Part shown: positions 1 to 8,419 of the stretch, in pieces | Position numbering within the stretch: the stretch's first letter is position 1 | Layout of the letters: each line of letters begins with the position of its first letter | Assembly: GCF_007994225.1 (NCBI RefSeq) | Contig: NZ_VLLL01000010.1 | Location: 115,843 to 179,842, forward strand | From: Stackebrandtia albiflava | GTDB lineage: Bacteria > Actinomycetota > Actinomycetes > Mycobacteriales > Micromonosporaceae | Reading direction: 5' to 3' | Length of the DNA stretch: 64,000 nucleotides | The notes under the pieces: generated by a model | Seen by the model: the letters and a program-made list of their open reading frames with translations, nothing else | Databases searched by the model: none | Told to the model about the DNA's origin: nothing | Translations under genes and position numbers: made by a program

Positions 1-1077
1 TCCGGGCTGTCCTTCCTCGGGTTCGGAGTCCAGCCACCGGACACGTCACTGGGCCTGCTGGTCTCCAACGCGCAGTCGGCCGTGCTGACCCGGCCATGGC
101 TGTTCTACTTCCCGGGACTGCTGATCGTGGTGATCGTGCTGGCCGTGAACTACGCCGGTGAGGGACTGCGCGACGCGGCGAACCCCAAGGCGGCGCTGGC
201 GAACCCGCTGCGGACCGCGCGACGCCGCCGCGACGCCGACACCCCGCCCGACGACACCCCGCGCGGCGTCCTGGACGTGCGCGGCCTGACCGTCGACTTC
301 GGCGACCAACGGGTCGTCAAGGGCGTCGACCTGCACATCGACGACGGTGAGGTCCTGGCGCTCGTCGGCGAGTCCGGATCCGGCAAGTCGGTGACCGCGC
401 TGTCGGTGGTGGGCCTGCTGCCACCCGACGCGGTCGGCGGCGGATCGGTCAGGTTCGACGGCCGGGAGTTGACCGGCCTGAACTTCTCACAGTGGCGCGA
501 GTACCGGGGCCGCCGCATCGCGGTGATCCTGCAGGACCCCTCGACCACGCTGAACCCGGTGCTGACGATCGCGACCCAGTTCAAGGACTCGATGCGGTTG
601 GCGGGGCCACTCCCCGCCGACCACCGCGACCGGATCGTCGCACTGCTCGACGGTGTCGCCATCAAGGACCCGGCGCGCCTGCTGGACTCCTACCCGCATC
701 AGCTGTCCGGCGGTATGCGGCAACGCATCGCGATCGCCTTGGCGATGGTCCACGATCCCGACCTGATCATCGCCGACGAGCCGACCACCGCCCTGGACGT
801 GACCGTACAGGCCCAGGTGATGTCCACACTGGCGTTGGCGAGGGAACGCACCGGCGCGGCGATGCTGTTCATCACCCACGACCTGTCACTGGTGGCGGGC
901 ATCGCCGACCAGGTGGCGGTGATGCGCGCCGGTGAGGTCGTGGAACACGCCGACGTCGACACCGTCTTCTACCGGCCGCGCCACGAGTACACCCGCAGCC
1001 TGCTCGCACTCGCGCCCAGCCTCGCGCTGGCCCCGGCGTCCCGGTCGGCCGCCGCCGACATCGAGGAGGACTCATGA
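1..1077 (+). CDS. Dpp-type ABC transporter permease-ATPase fusion (5' end outside window)
   Basis: The open frame runs from the first base. Residues 1-60 are the end of a DppC-type inner-membrane permease (FLGFGVQPP, then the last hydrophobic helix). After a short Arg-rich linker, a complete oligopeptide-type ATPase starts near residue 90. It has Walker A GESGSGKS (about 123-130), Q-loop VILQDP, signature LSGGMRQR, Walker B LIIADEPTTALD and the switch His in FITHDL. DppC-DppD fusions are known in actinobacteria. The protein would both form the channel and power import of peptides or similar solutes. Its stop overlaps the next ATPase gene in ATGA, so the two are translationally coupled. A GTG at position 82 lies inside the permease part and is not the true start. 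Confidence 0.9.
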   Translation, partial: SGLSFLGFGVQPPDTSLGLLVSNAQSAVLTRPWLFYFPGLLIVVIVLAVNYAGEGLRDAANPKAALANPLRTARRRRDADTPPDDTPRGVLDVRGLTVDFGDQRVVKGVDLHIDDGEVLALVGESGSGKSVTALSVVGLLPPDAVGGGSVRFDGRELTGLNFSQWREYRGRRIAVILQDPSTTLNPVLTIATQFKDSMRLAGPLPADHRDRIVALLDGVAIKDPARLLDSYPHQLSGGMRQRIAIALAMVHDPDLIIADEPTTALDVTVQAQVMSTLALARERTGAAMLFITHDLSLVAGIADQVAVMRAGEVVEHADVDTVFYRPRHEYTRSLLALAPSLALAPASRSAAADIEEDS

Positions 1078-1949
1078 GCGAACCACTGCTGCGCACCGTG
1101 GACCTGGTCAAGCACTACCGGCCGCCGCGCCGCGCCCGCCGGGGCGGACACGAGGTCGTCCACGCCCTGTGCGGGGTGAGCGTCCAGGTCGCGCCGGGAC
1201 GCACCCTCGGCATCGTCGGCGAGTCCGGTTCCGGGAAGACGACGCTGCTGCGGACCCTGCTGGGGCTGGAACGCGCCACGGCCGGAACCGTGGAGTTCGC
1301 CGGCCGGGACGTCACCGCCATGCGCGGCGACGCGGGCCGCATGTTCCGCGCCGACGTCTCGGTGGTGTTCCAGGACCCCTACACCTCGCTCGACCCGCGC
1401 ATGACCGTCTCGGACCTGCTGAGCCAACCGGCGAGGATCCAGCGGCGGCGTTTCCCCGCCTCGCGGGTGTCGGAGCTGCTGGACCAGGTGAGGCTGCCGC
1501 GCGTGAGCGCCGGGAAGTTCCCGCACGAGTTCTCCGGTGGGCAACGCCAACGCATCGCCATCGCGCGGGCACTGGCCCTGGAACCGCGCCTGATCGTCCT
1601 GGACGAACCGGTCTCGGCGCTGGACGTGTCGGTGCAGGCGGAGATCGTGACCCTGCTGCGTGAACTCCAGGAGCAGCGGGACGTCTCCTACCTGTTCGTG
1701 GCGCACGACCTGGCGGTCGTCGCCGACCTGTCCCACGAGGTGGGGGTGATGTACGGCGGCCAGATGGTGGAGCACGGAGCGACATCGCGCGTCCTGTCCG
1801 AACCGGCGCACCCCTACACCCGGGCGCTGCTGGCGGCCGTCCCGGTGCCCGACCCCCGTATCGAACGGGCGAAGCCGCCGTTCCTGCGGCCGCTGTGGCC
1901 GACCGAGGACGACCGCCCGGAGCCCTGCCCGCACGGCAATCTGCTTTGA
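1074..1949 (+). CDS. Dpp/Opp-type ABC transporter ATPase (DppF class)
   Basis: This 291-residue cytoplasmic ATPase is the second motor subunit of the peptide transporter. It shows Walker A GESGSGKTT, Q-loop VVFQDP, signature FSGGQRQR, Walker B LIVLDEPVSALD and H-loop FVAHDL. The C-terminal segment has the HPYTRALL motif of the oligopeptide/dipeptide transporter C-terminal domain. The start overlaps the upstream stop by four bases (ATGA). With the fused permease-ATPase and the two solute-binding proteins downstream it makes a nearly complete importer. The DppB-type permease must lie before the window. The substrate cannot be read from the ATPase. Confidence 0.93.
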   Translation: MSEPLLRTVDLVKHYRPPRRARRGGHEVVHALCGVSVQVAPGRTLGIVGESGSGKTTLLRTLLGLERATAGTVEFAGRDVTAMRGDAGRMFRADVSVVFQDPYTSLDPRMTVSDLLSQPARIQRRRFPASRVSELLDQVRLPRVSAGKFPHEFSGGQRQRIAIARALALEPRLIVLDEPVSALDVSVQAEIVTLLRELQEQRDVSYLFVAHDLAVVADLSHEVGVMYGGQMVEHGATSRVLSEPAHPYTRALLAAVPVPDPRIERAKPPFLRPLWPTEDDRPEPCPHGNLL

Positions 1950-2158
1950 GAGGCCGACTGTTCCGCCGCGCGTCGCCCGGTCGGCGCCTCGCGGCGCCGG
2001 CGGAGGCCCCGACGTACCACCCGGTACGCACGGACCTTCCCAGAACATCGCCCCCTCCGCCTCGCGAACGCACTCGACCGGAACACCGCTCGCGACGAAC
2101 GAGGCCCGAAGACGGCCTCCAACCCCGATGACACCTCCCGGTGTCGGAAAGGTCTGTG

Positions 2159-3667
2159 ATGACCATCGATTTCGTGGTGGCCACCCCCCACGACGCCGTC
2201 GAGTTCAACGACGTCTACCGCAACACCACCGGAAGCGCCGGATACCTGGCGTGCAACAACATCTACAACCGGGTCGTGCTCAACGAGTGGTACGACATCA
2301 ACCCGCACGCCGACCTGGCGACCCACTGGGAGTGCCTGGACGGGGCGCGGCGGTGGCGGTTCCACCTCAACCAGGCCGCGCGCTGGCAGGACGGCACACC
2401 GCTGACCGCGCACGACGTCGCCTACACCCACCGCCACGCCAAGGAGATGGGCTACACGGGTGGGATGTTCCTCGGTGACGTCGAGGAGATCGTCGAGGTC
2501 GACCGGTACACCGTGGACTATCGACTGTCCGCGCCGAACTCGGGTTTCCTACTCATGCTGGGGAACTTCATCTTCGCGCACATCCTCCCGGCGCACCTGT
2601 ACGAGGGCACCGACTGGTCCACCAACCCGCACAACCTGAAACCGGTGGGTTCCGGCCCGTTCCGGTTGGTGGACTGGGTGCCGGGCGACCGGGTCGTGAT
2701 GGAGGCGGTCAAGGACCACTGGGGGCCGCGCCCACAGATCGACCGCTTGATCCTGAAGATCGTGCCCGACCGTGACGAGTGCGTCCGGATGGTCGCCCGC
2801 GGCGAGGCGCACATCGTCACCCAGGACACTCTGACCCGCGATCGGTTGTCGCTCATGGACGACGCGGTGGACGCGGAGGTCCTCACCCGCCGCGGCCCCG
2901 GCATGGCGTTGCTGGACTTCAACCAGTCCCGGCCACTGTGGCAGGACGCGCGGGTCCGCCGCGCCGTCGCGCACGCGATCGACCGCTCCGCCATCGAGGA
3001 ACTGGGCGACCCCGGGGTGTCGCAGGCGTGGCCGCACTACCTGCTCGCCTCGACCGAGTGGGCGTTCAACCCCGACGCGAAGGCACCCGGACACGACCTC
3101 GCCAGAGCCGAGGAACTGCTCGACGAGGCCGGCCTCCGCCGGGACGGCGACGGGACGCGGGCCGCGCTGCGACTGTACTACATGGACACGTTCCACGGTC
3201 ACCTTCCGCTGGCGCGGATCGTGTCGGAGTCGTTGGGGCGGCTCGGTTTCGACGTGACCTTCGAGGGCCTCTCCTCCGTGGACTGGGCGCGACGGGTCCG
3301 TACCGACGGTGACTTCGACCTCATCGTCGTCGGCGGCGCCATGGCGCCCGACCCCGAGATCACCCGCACCAAGTACTCCAGCGGCGGCAGGAACAACATG
3401 GCCGGGCACCGCAATCCCGACGTCGACGCCGCCTACGCCGCCGCGCGCGCCGCCACCGGCCTCGCCGAACGCGGTGAGCACTACAAGCGGCTCCAGGAGA
3501 TCTGGGCGCGCGACACCGAGTGGGTGCCGCTGTTCTGGTACGGCACGTACTACCCCCGCAGCACCCGCTTCTTCGGCTGGGCCGACCAACTCGGCTACTC
3601 CATCCCCTGGTGGCACTGGGGCCGGATCCGTCCGGTGGCCGCCGACGCCGCCTCTCCTCAGCAGTAG
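2159..3667 (+). CDS. Family 5 solute-binding protein lacking a signal peptide (copy 1)
   Basis: This is a 502-residue protein of the SBP_bac_5 (DppA/OppA) fold, recognisable from WRFHLNQAARWQDGTPLTA, the HILPAHLYEG region and the C-terminal YKRLQEIWARDTEWVPL. ATG 2159 is preceded at 7 bases by GGAAAGG. The frame is closed by a TGA at 2129-2131, so no N-terminal extension is possible beyond an alternative GTG at 2141. The product starts directly with mature-domain sequence (MTIDFVVATPHDAVEFNDV), with no hydrophobic segment, lipobox or Tat motif. Proteins of this family normally act outside the membrane, so a cytoplasmic location or an unusual export route has to be considered. The next gene is a close paralogue. 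Confidence 0.85.
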   Translation: MTIDFVVATPHDAVEFNDVYRNTTGSAGYLACNNIYNRVVLNEWYDINPHADLATHWECLDGARRWRFHLNQAARWQDGTPLTAHDVAYTHRHAKEMGYTGGMFLGDVEEIVEVDRYTVDYRLSAPNSGFLLMLGNFIFAHILPAHLYEGTDWSTNPHNLKPVGSGPFRLVDWVPGDRVVMEAVKDHWGPRPQIDRLILKIVPDRDECVRMVARGEAHIVTQDTLTRDRLSLMDDAVDAEVLTRRGPGMALLDFNQSRPLWQDARVRRAVAHAIDRSAIEELGDPGVSQAWPHYLLASTEWAFNPDAKAPGHDLARAEELLDEAGLRRDGDGTRAALRLYYMDTFHGHLPLARIVSESLGRLGFDVTFEGLSSVDWARRVRTDGDFDLIVVGGAMAPDPEITRTKYSSGGRNNMAGHRNPDVDAAYAAARAATGLAERGEHYKRLQEIWARDTEWVPLFWYGTYYPRSTRFFGWADQLGYSIPWWHWGRIRPVAADAASPQQ

Positions 3668-3693
3668 TATCCCCGACCGAAAGTGATGATCCG

Positions 3694-5175
3694 ATGCGAG
3701 AACTGATCGTGGCGACGCCCGTCGACGCCGTCGAGTTCAACGACGTGTACCGCAACACCACCGGAAGCGCCGGGTACATGGCGTGCAACAACATCTACAA
3801 CCGCGTGGTGTTGAACGAGTGGTACGACATCAATCCGCACGCCGACCTCGCCACGCACTGGGAGTGCCTGGACGGGGCGCGGCGGTGGCGGTTCCACCTC
3901 AACCAGGCCGCGCGTTGGCAGGACGGCACGCCGTTGACCGCCCACGACGTCGCGTACACGCACACGCACGCGAAGGAGATGGGCTACACCGGGTCCATGT
4001 TCCTGGACGACGTGGAACGGATCGTGGAGGTCGACCGGCACACCGTCGACTACCATCTGTCCACACCGAACTCCGGGTTCCTGGTCCTGTTGGGCAACTT
4101 CATCTTCGCGCACATCCTCCCGGCACATCTGTACGAGGGCACCGACTGGTCCACCAACCCGCACAACCTCAAGCCGGTCGGCAGCGGCCCGTTCCGGCTC
4201 GTCGACTGGATCCCCGGTGACAAGGTCGTCATGGAGGCGGTGAAGAACCACTGGGGGCCGCAGGCGCAGATCGACCGGTTGATCCTGAAGATCGTGCCCG
4301 ACCGTGACGAGTGCGTCCGAATGGTCGCCCGAGGCGAGGCGCACGTCGTCCCGCAGGACACCATCACCAAGGACCGCCTCCACCTGTTGGACGGCGCCAC
4401 CCACGCCGAACTGGTGACCTTCGAGGGCCCCGGCATGGCGCTGCTGGACTTCAACCACTCCCGGCCACTGTGGCAGGACGAGCGGGTCCGCCGCGCCGTC
4501 GCGCACGCGATCGACCGCGCCCCGATCGAGGCGCTGGCCGACCCGGGCGTCTCCTACGCCTGGGACCACTACCTGCTCGGCTCCACCGAGTGGGCCTTCA
4601 ACCCCGACGCCAAGGCACCCGCCCACGACCTCGGCAAGGCCGAGGCGCTGCTGGAGGAGGCCGGCGTGACCCGGGACGCCTCGGGCCGGCGTGGCGCGCT
4701 GCGCATGTACTACATGGACACGTTCCACGGTCACCGGCCGTTGGCGCAGATCCTCTCCGACGCCCTCGACCGGCTCGGATTCGACGTCACCTTCGACGGC
4801 CTGTCCTCGGTGGACTGGTCGGCGACCGTCCGCCGGGACCACGACTTCGACCTGATCATCGTGGGCGGTTCGATGGCGCCGGACCCGGAGATCACCCGCA
4901 CCAAGTACTCCAGCACCGGCAAGAACAACATGGCCGGGCACCGCAACCCCGACGTCGACGCCGCCTACGAGGCGGCGCGGCGCGCCACGACGCTGGCCGA
5001 ACGCGGTGAGCACTACAAGCGCCTCCAGGAGATCTGGGCGCGCGACACCGAGTGGGTGCCGCTGTTCTGGTACGGGATGTACTTCCCGCGCACCACGAAC
5101 CACTTCGGGTTCTCCGACCAGCTCGGCTGGTCGGTGCCGTGGTGGCACTGGGGCCGGGTGCGCCCGACGGCGTGA
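3694..5175 (+). CDS. Family 5 solute-binding protein lacking a signal peptide (copy 2)
   Basis: A 493-residue tandem paralogue of the preceding gene, with most residues identical by eye and runs such as YRNTTGSAGY and NPHADLATHWECLDG shared. ATG 3694 gives an N-terminus (MRELIVATPVDAVEFNDV) that aligns with the start of copy 1. The frame is open upstream to 3520 inside copy 1, but that extension has no signal-peptide character. The two copies differ mainly in the ligand-facing middle and C-terminal parts, which fits duplication followed by a shift of ligand. A strong hairpin follows the stop. The start has only a weak ribosome-binding site (GAAAG). Confidence 0.85.
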   Translation: MRELIVATPVDAVEFNDVYRNTTGSAGYMACNNIYNRVVLNEWYDINPHADLATHWECLDGARRWRFHLNQAARWQDGTPLTAHDVAYTHTHAKEMGYTGSMFLDDVERIVEVDRHTVDYHLSTPNSGFLVLLGNFIFAHILPAHLYEGTDWSTNPHNLKPVGSGPFRLVDWIPGDKVVMEAVKNHWGPQAQIDRLILKIVPDRDECVRMVARGEAHVVPQDTITKDRLHLLDGATHAELVTFEGPGMALLDFNHSRPLWQDERVRRAVAHAIDRAPIEALADPGVSYAWDHYLLGSTEWAFNPDAKAPAHDLGKAEALLEEAGVTRDASGRRGALRMYYMDTFHGHRPLAQILSDALDRLGFDVTFDGLSSVDWSATVRRDHDFDLIIVGGSMAPDPEITRTKYSSTGKNNMAGHRNPDVDAAYEAARRATTLAERGEHYKRLQEIWARDTEWVPLFWYGMYFPRTTNHFGFSDQLGWSVPWWHWGRVRPTA

Positions 5176-5186
5176 CCGGCCGGTCT

Positions 5187-5218
5187 CGGCGGGCCGCCTC
5201 CGCGGAAGCGGCCCGCCG
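5187..5218 (+). terminator. Hairpin ending the Dpp-type operon
   Basis: Perfect 11-base arms (CGGCGGGCCGC at 5187-5197, complement at 5208-5218) enclose a 10-base loop 12 bases after the stop of the second solute-binding protein. No T-run follows, as is common for actinobacterial terminators. Confidence 0.7.
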
Positions 5219-5336
5219 GGCGTGAACGACCCGGGTGGCCGACACGGCCGGCCCGGGAGGGGCGATCGCCGTCGGTCGGCGTCCCCGGGCCGGATCCGCC
5301 CCCGGCCCGGCGACGCGCCGCCGAGGACGCCCCGAC

Positions 5337-5373
5337 GATCCGGCTCCGACCCCTCGGGGGACGGAGCCGGATC
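5337..5373 (-). terminator. Hairpin ending the minus-strand metal-transporter operon
   Basis: Perfect 12-base arms (GATCCGGCTCCG at 5337-5348, complement at 5362-5373) around a 13-base loop lie directly after the stop of the minus-strand lipoprotein gene. Confidence 0.7.
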
Positions 5374-5377
5374 GCCG

Positions 5378-6358
5378 TCAGCCCCGTTCCGCCAGGTAGT
5401 CGGCGAACCGCTCCAGCCCGGTGACGTTCCTCGGGCCGCTGATCCCCTCGTTGTAGTCCAGGACGAAGAAGTCGTCCTCGACGACGGCCGGCAGGCCGGA
5501 CGTGGCCGGGAAGGTCTTCAGGAAGTCGATCTTGTCCTGTGCGGACTGATCACCGTAGTCCAGGATGACGATGACCTCCGGTTGCGCGTCCACGACCGCC
5601 TCCCAACCGACCTGGGTCCACCGTTCGTCGAGGTCGTGGAAGATGTTGCGCCCGCCCGCGAGTTCGATGATCTCGTCGGGCGGCACCTGGTTCCCGGCGG
5701 TGAACGCCTGGTCGGTCCCGGAGTCGTACAGGAACACCGGCACCCGGTCCTCGTCGGCCACGTCGGCGGTGGCGGCGGTGACCCGGTCTCGCAGCGAGTC
5801 GATCAGCGCGGTGGCGGTGTCCTCGACCCGGAAGATCCGTCCCAGCCGTTCGAGGTCGGCGTACAGCGCCTCCATGGGACGCATCCGCTCCGGGAAGCCG
5901 GGGTAGTTGTAGCAGGACTCGGTGTGCATGAAGCTCTGGATTCCCAGGCCGTCGAGGATCTCGGGTGTGATGCCGCGTTCGTCGCTGAATCCGGACTGCC
6001 AACCGGCGACGACCAGGTCGGCGCGGGCGTCCACGACGAGTTCCCGGTTGAGGAGGTCGTCTCCGAGGAACTCGACGGCGGCGTAGTCGTCCGCCCAGGG
6101 GGACTCGGTGACCGGCGGGTTGGCGGGCGGCATGACGTACCCGTGGACGTGGTCGGCGAGACCGAGCGCGAACAGCTTGTCCGCGCTGCCGCCCTCGTAC
6201 GCGACCGCCCGTTCGGGTACGCGGTATTCGACCTCCTCGCCGCACCGCGCGACGGTCACGGTGGTGTCGTCGGCGGTGTCGACCTGCGCGCCGCACGCGG
6301 AGACCGTGACGAGGACGACCGCGGACGCGGCCACCCGGTGGATTGGGGACGTCGGCAT
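5378..6358 (-). CDS. Iron/metallophore-type ABC transporter substrate-binding lipoprotein
   Basis: A 326-residue lipoprotein with a short hydrophobic leader and lipobox VSAC. The periplasmic-binding-protein type 2 fold (FecB/FepB/BtuF class) is seen in VVDARADLVVAGWQ, LDGLGIQSF and the second lobe from EIIELAGGRNIF to VIVILDYG. It would capture a chelated metal, or a cobamide-like or F420-0-like ligand, outside the membrane and hand it to the downstream-encoded permease partner. ATG 6358 has AAGGA 8 bases upstream. A relative of the proposed F420-0 transporter binding proteins is possible, because the GWQSGFSDERG and MHTESCYNYP stretches recall that branch. The ligand is therefore left open. 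Confidence 0.85.
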   Translation of the reverse strand: MPTSPIHRVAASAVVLVTVSACGAQVDTADDTTVTVARCGEEVEYRVPERAVAYEGGSADKLFALGLADHVHGYVMPPANPPVTESPWADDYAAVEFLGDDLLNRELVVDARADLVVAGWQSGFSDERGITPEILDGLGIQSFMHTESCYNYPGFPERMRPMEALYADLERLGRIFRVEDTATALIDSLRDRVTAATADVADEDRVPVFLYDSGTDQAFTAGNQVPPDEIIELAGGRNIFHDLDERWTQVGWEAVVDAQPEVIVILDYGDQSAQDKIDFLKTFPATSGLPAVVEDDFFVLDYNEGISGPRNVTGLERFADYLAERG

Positions 6359-6366
6359 GGGATTCC

Positions 6367-7131
6367 TTAGGGGGTGAGTGAGTACAGCAGTTGTGGGACT
6401 CCGGTGTCCGGGTGGGCGACGACCGTCGCCTCGACACCGAAGACCTCCCGGATCAGGCCGGGGGTCAACACCTCGGCGGGGGTACCGGTGGCGACGATCC
6501 GCCCGCCCGACAGGACCGCGACCACGTCGCAGGCCCCGGCGGCCAGGTTCAGGTCGTGGAGCACGGTCAGGACGGCGAGTCCGGTGCGGCGCAGCAGTTT
6601 CAGCAGGCCGAGTTGGTGACGCAGGTCGAGGTGGTTGGTGGGTTCGTCGAGGACGAGCAGCTGGGGGCGTTGCGCGAGCGCCCGGGCGACCAGGACCCGT
6701 TGCCGTTCGCCACCGGAGAGGCCGAGTACGCCCCGCTCGGCCAGGCCGGCGACGTCCATGGCCTCCATGGCCTCCCGGCAGATCCGCCTGTCCTCGTCGG
6801 TCAGTGCGCCACGAGGCCGGTGCGGTGACCGGCCCAGCGCCACCATCTCCGCGACCGTGAAGTCCAGTTCGGACCGGTTGTCCTGGGTCAGTGCGGCGAT
6901 GATCCGGGCACTGTGTGCCACCGAGACGGTTGCCAGGTCGGTTCCGTCCACCCGGATCCCACCCGAGTCGGGCCGCAGCGCCCGGTAGACGCACCGCAGG
7001 ACGGTGGACTTGCCGGAACCGTTGGGGCCCACCAGTCCCACCACCTGCCCGTCGGCCACCTCGAGGTCCACCGCGTCGACGACCGTGCGGCCACCCAACG
7101 CGACGGACACGCCGTCGATCCGCAGTGTCAT
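6367..7131 (-). CDS. FecE-type ABC transporter ATPase
   Basis: A 254-residue ATPase of the iron-chelate/cobalamin class, with Walker A GPNGSGKST, Q-loop LTQDN, signature LSGGERQR, Walker B LLVLDEPTNHLD and H-loop VLHDLN. It is translationally coupled to the upstream permease (ATGA overlap at 7128-7131) and sits 8 bases before the lipoprotein gene, so permease, ATPase and lipoprotein form one operon. It powers uptake of the ligand bound by the lipoprotein. Confidence 0.93.
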   Translation of the reverse strand: MTLRIDGVSVALGGRTVVDAVDLEVADGQVVGLVGPNGSGKSTVLRCVYRALRPDSGGIRVDGTDLATVSVAHSARIIAALTQDNRSELDFTVAEMVALGRSPHRPRGALTDEDRRICREAMEAMDVAGLAERGVLGLSGGERQRVLVARALAQRPQLLVLDEPTNHLDLRHQLGLLKLLRRTGLAVLTVLHDLNLAAGACDVVAVLSGGRIVATGTPAEVLTPGLIREVFGVEATVVAHPDTGVPQLLYSLTP

Positions 7132-8198
7132 CGGTGTCCTCCGAACAGGTAGGCGCGGCGGCGCAGCAGCGCGATGAAGACCGGGACGCCCACCAGCGCG
7201 GTGATGACGCCCAGTGGCAGTTCCCGTGGCGCGAACCAGGTGCGGGCGGCGAGATCGACCCAGACCATGAACAGGGCGCCGACGACCGGTGCGACGGTGA
7301 GGACCCGGCCGTGCGAGGCACCGAAGACCATCCGGATCAGGTGCGGGAGTATCAGCCCGGCGAACCCGATCGCGCCGCTGACCGCGACCATCGCACCGGT
7401 CATGACGGCCGTGAGCGCGAAGACCAGGTTGCGGAGCCGCCCGGCGTCGACACCGAGTCCGGCGGCGGCCTCGTCGCCGAGGCTCAGCACGTCCAGGCGG
7501 CGGTGATTGGCGGCGAGGACGGCGATTCCGGCGACCACGATCGCCGCCACGGCGGGCAACTCCGTCCACACCGCGCCACCGAATCCGCCCATCAGCCAGA
7601 ACAGGACCGTCGCGGTGGACTCTCCCGAGGGCATCAGGTAGACGACGACGCTCATCACCGCCTGGAAACCGAAGGACAGTACGACGCCGACCAGCACCAG
7701 CCGCAGCGAGGTGAGTCCGCCCCCGGACCTGGCGAGCAGGTACACGAGCGCACCGGCGAACATCGCGCCCGCGAAGCCGCCGACGGTGGGGCCGTGTCCG
7801 GCGAGCATCGGCAGTCCACCGAGCACGGTGACGGTGGCGGCGCCGGAGGCGGCTCCGGAGGAGATCCCGAGGACGTAGGGGTCGGCGAGGGCGTTGCGGA
7901 CCAGGGCCTGCACCGCCACACCCGTGACGGCGAGTCCGGCGCCGACGACCGCGGCGAGCAGGACCCGGGGTGTCCTGATCTGCCAGATGATCTGGTAGTC
8001 GGTGATCTCGTCGGGGGTGATCCGGCCGCCGGTGATTCCGGCGAACAGGTACCGCGCGGTGTCCAGCGGTGCCAGTTCCGCGCCGCCGCTGCCGATTGCC
8101 AGGATCGCCGATCCGCACAGCGCCACCGTCAGGACGACGGTGGCCGTGGTGACGGCACCTGGGCGGTCCAGGCGTCGGGTCCGGGGTGGGGTGGTCAT
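7128..8198 (-). CDS. FecCD-type ABC transporter permease
   Basis: A 356-residue polytopic membrane protein of the FecCD/BtuC family. Visible family features are the TPRVLLAAVVGAGLAVTG region, GVAVQALVRNALADPYVLG and the C-terminal FAGLILPHLIRM coupling-helix region. It starts at ATG 8198 with AAGGA 8 bases upstream. It is the first gene of the minus-strand metal-transporter operon and diverges from an MFS transporter gene across a 221-base region that contains a large palindrome. It likely works as a homodimer. Confidence 0.93.
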   Translation of the reverse strand: MTTPPRTRRLDRPGAVTTATVVLTVALCGSAILAIGSGGAELAPLDTARYLFAGITGGRITPDEITDYQIIWQIRTPRVLLAAVVGAGLAVTGVAVQALVRNALADPYVLGISSGAASGAATVTVLGGLPMLAGHGPTVGGFAGAMFAGALVYLLARSGGGLTSLRLVLVGVVLSFGFQAVMSVVVYLMPSGESTATVLFWLMGGFGGAVWTELPAVAAIVVAGIAVLAANHRRLDVLSLGDEAAAGLGVDAGRLRNLVFALTAVMTGAMVAVSGAIGFAGLILPHLIRMVFGASHGRVLTVAPVVGALFMVWVDLAARTWFAPRELPLGVITALVGVPVFIALLRRRAYLFGGHR

Positions 8199-8209
8199 GT
8201 GGAGTCCTT

Positions 8210-8253
8210 ATCGCAAATGAAAACCGTTGCCGATTAAATCGGTCATCTGCGAT
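8210..8253. promoter_or_regulatory. Large nested palindrome in the divergent metal-transporter promoter
   Basis: The outer arms ATCGCAAATGA (8210-8220) and TCATCTGCGAT (8243-8253) match at 10 of 11 positions. Inside them lies a perfect 13-base palindrome, CCGATTAAATCGG (8230-8242). The TGAAAAC at 8218-8224, followed by CGTT, recalls half of an actinobacterial Zur box (TGAAAATnATTTTCA). The element starts 12 bases before the permease start codon, where a repressor would block the promoter. Confidence 0.6.
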
Positions 8254-8374
8254 CCCGGCAAGCGGATGAGACGTGTCTCTCAACGCGCGACACTCGACAT
8301 GCAGAAGTCGGCATGTGTTGGCCGCCATCGGTTCCGGGGGTGCCTGCCGCACGTCGTCCGGGCCCGGTTAGGGT

Positions 8375-8406
8375 CCCGAGGTTATCGAACTCGGGAATCG
8401 TTTTCA
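8375..8406. promoter_or_regulatory. Inverted repeat and Zur-box-like half site before the MFS gene
   Basis: CCCGAG (8375-8380) pairs with CTCGGG (8390-8395). Immediately after is GAATCGTTTTCA, whose GTTTTCA (8400-8406) is the perfect right half of a Zur-like box. The AAAGGAG ribosome-binding site of the MFS gene follows. A similar half site lies in front of the divergent permease, which suggests shared metal-responsive control. This is inferred from pattern only. Confidence 0.4.
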
Positions 8407-8419
8407 ACAAAGGAGCGGC

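Noticed and set aside
5378..7321. Single 647-codon minus-strand frame
   Set aside because: Only the part from 6358 is the binding lipoprotein. The upstream part overlaps the ATPase gene out of frame and has no protein-like sequence.
8199..8419. Iron-box (DtxR/IdeR) site for the FecCD-type operon
   Set aside because: I looked for a TTAGGTTAGGCTAACCTAA-like palindrome and found none; the symmetry present is of another kind.
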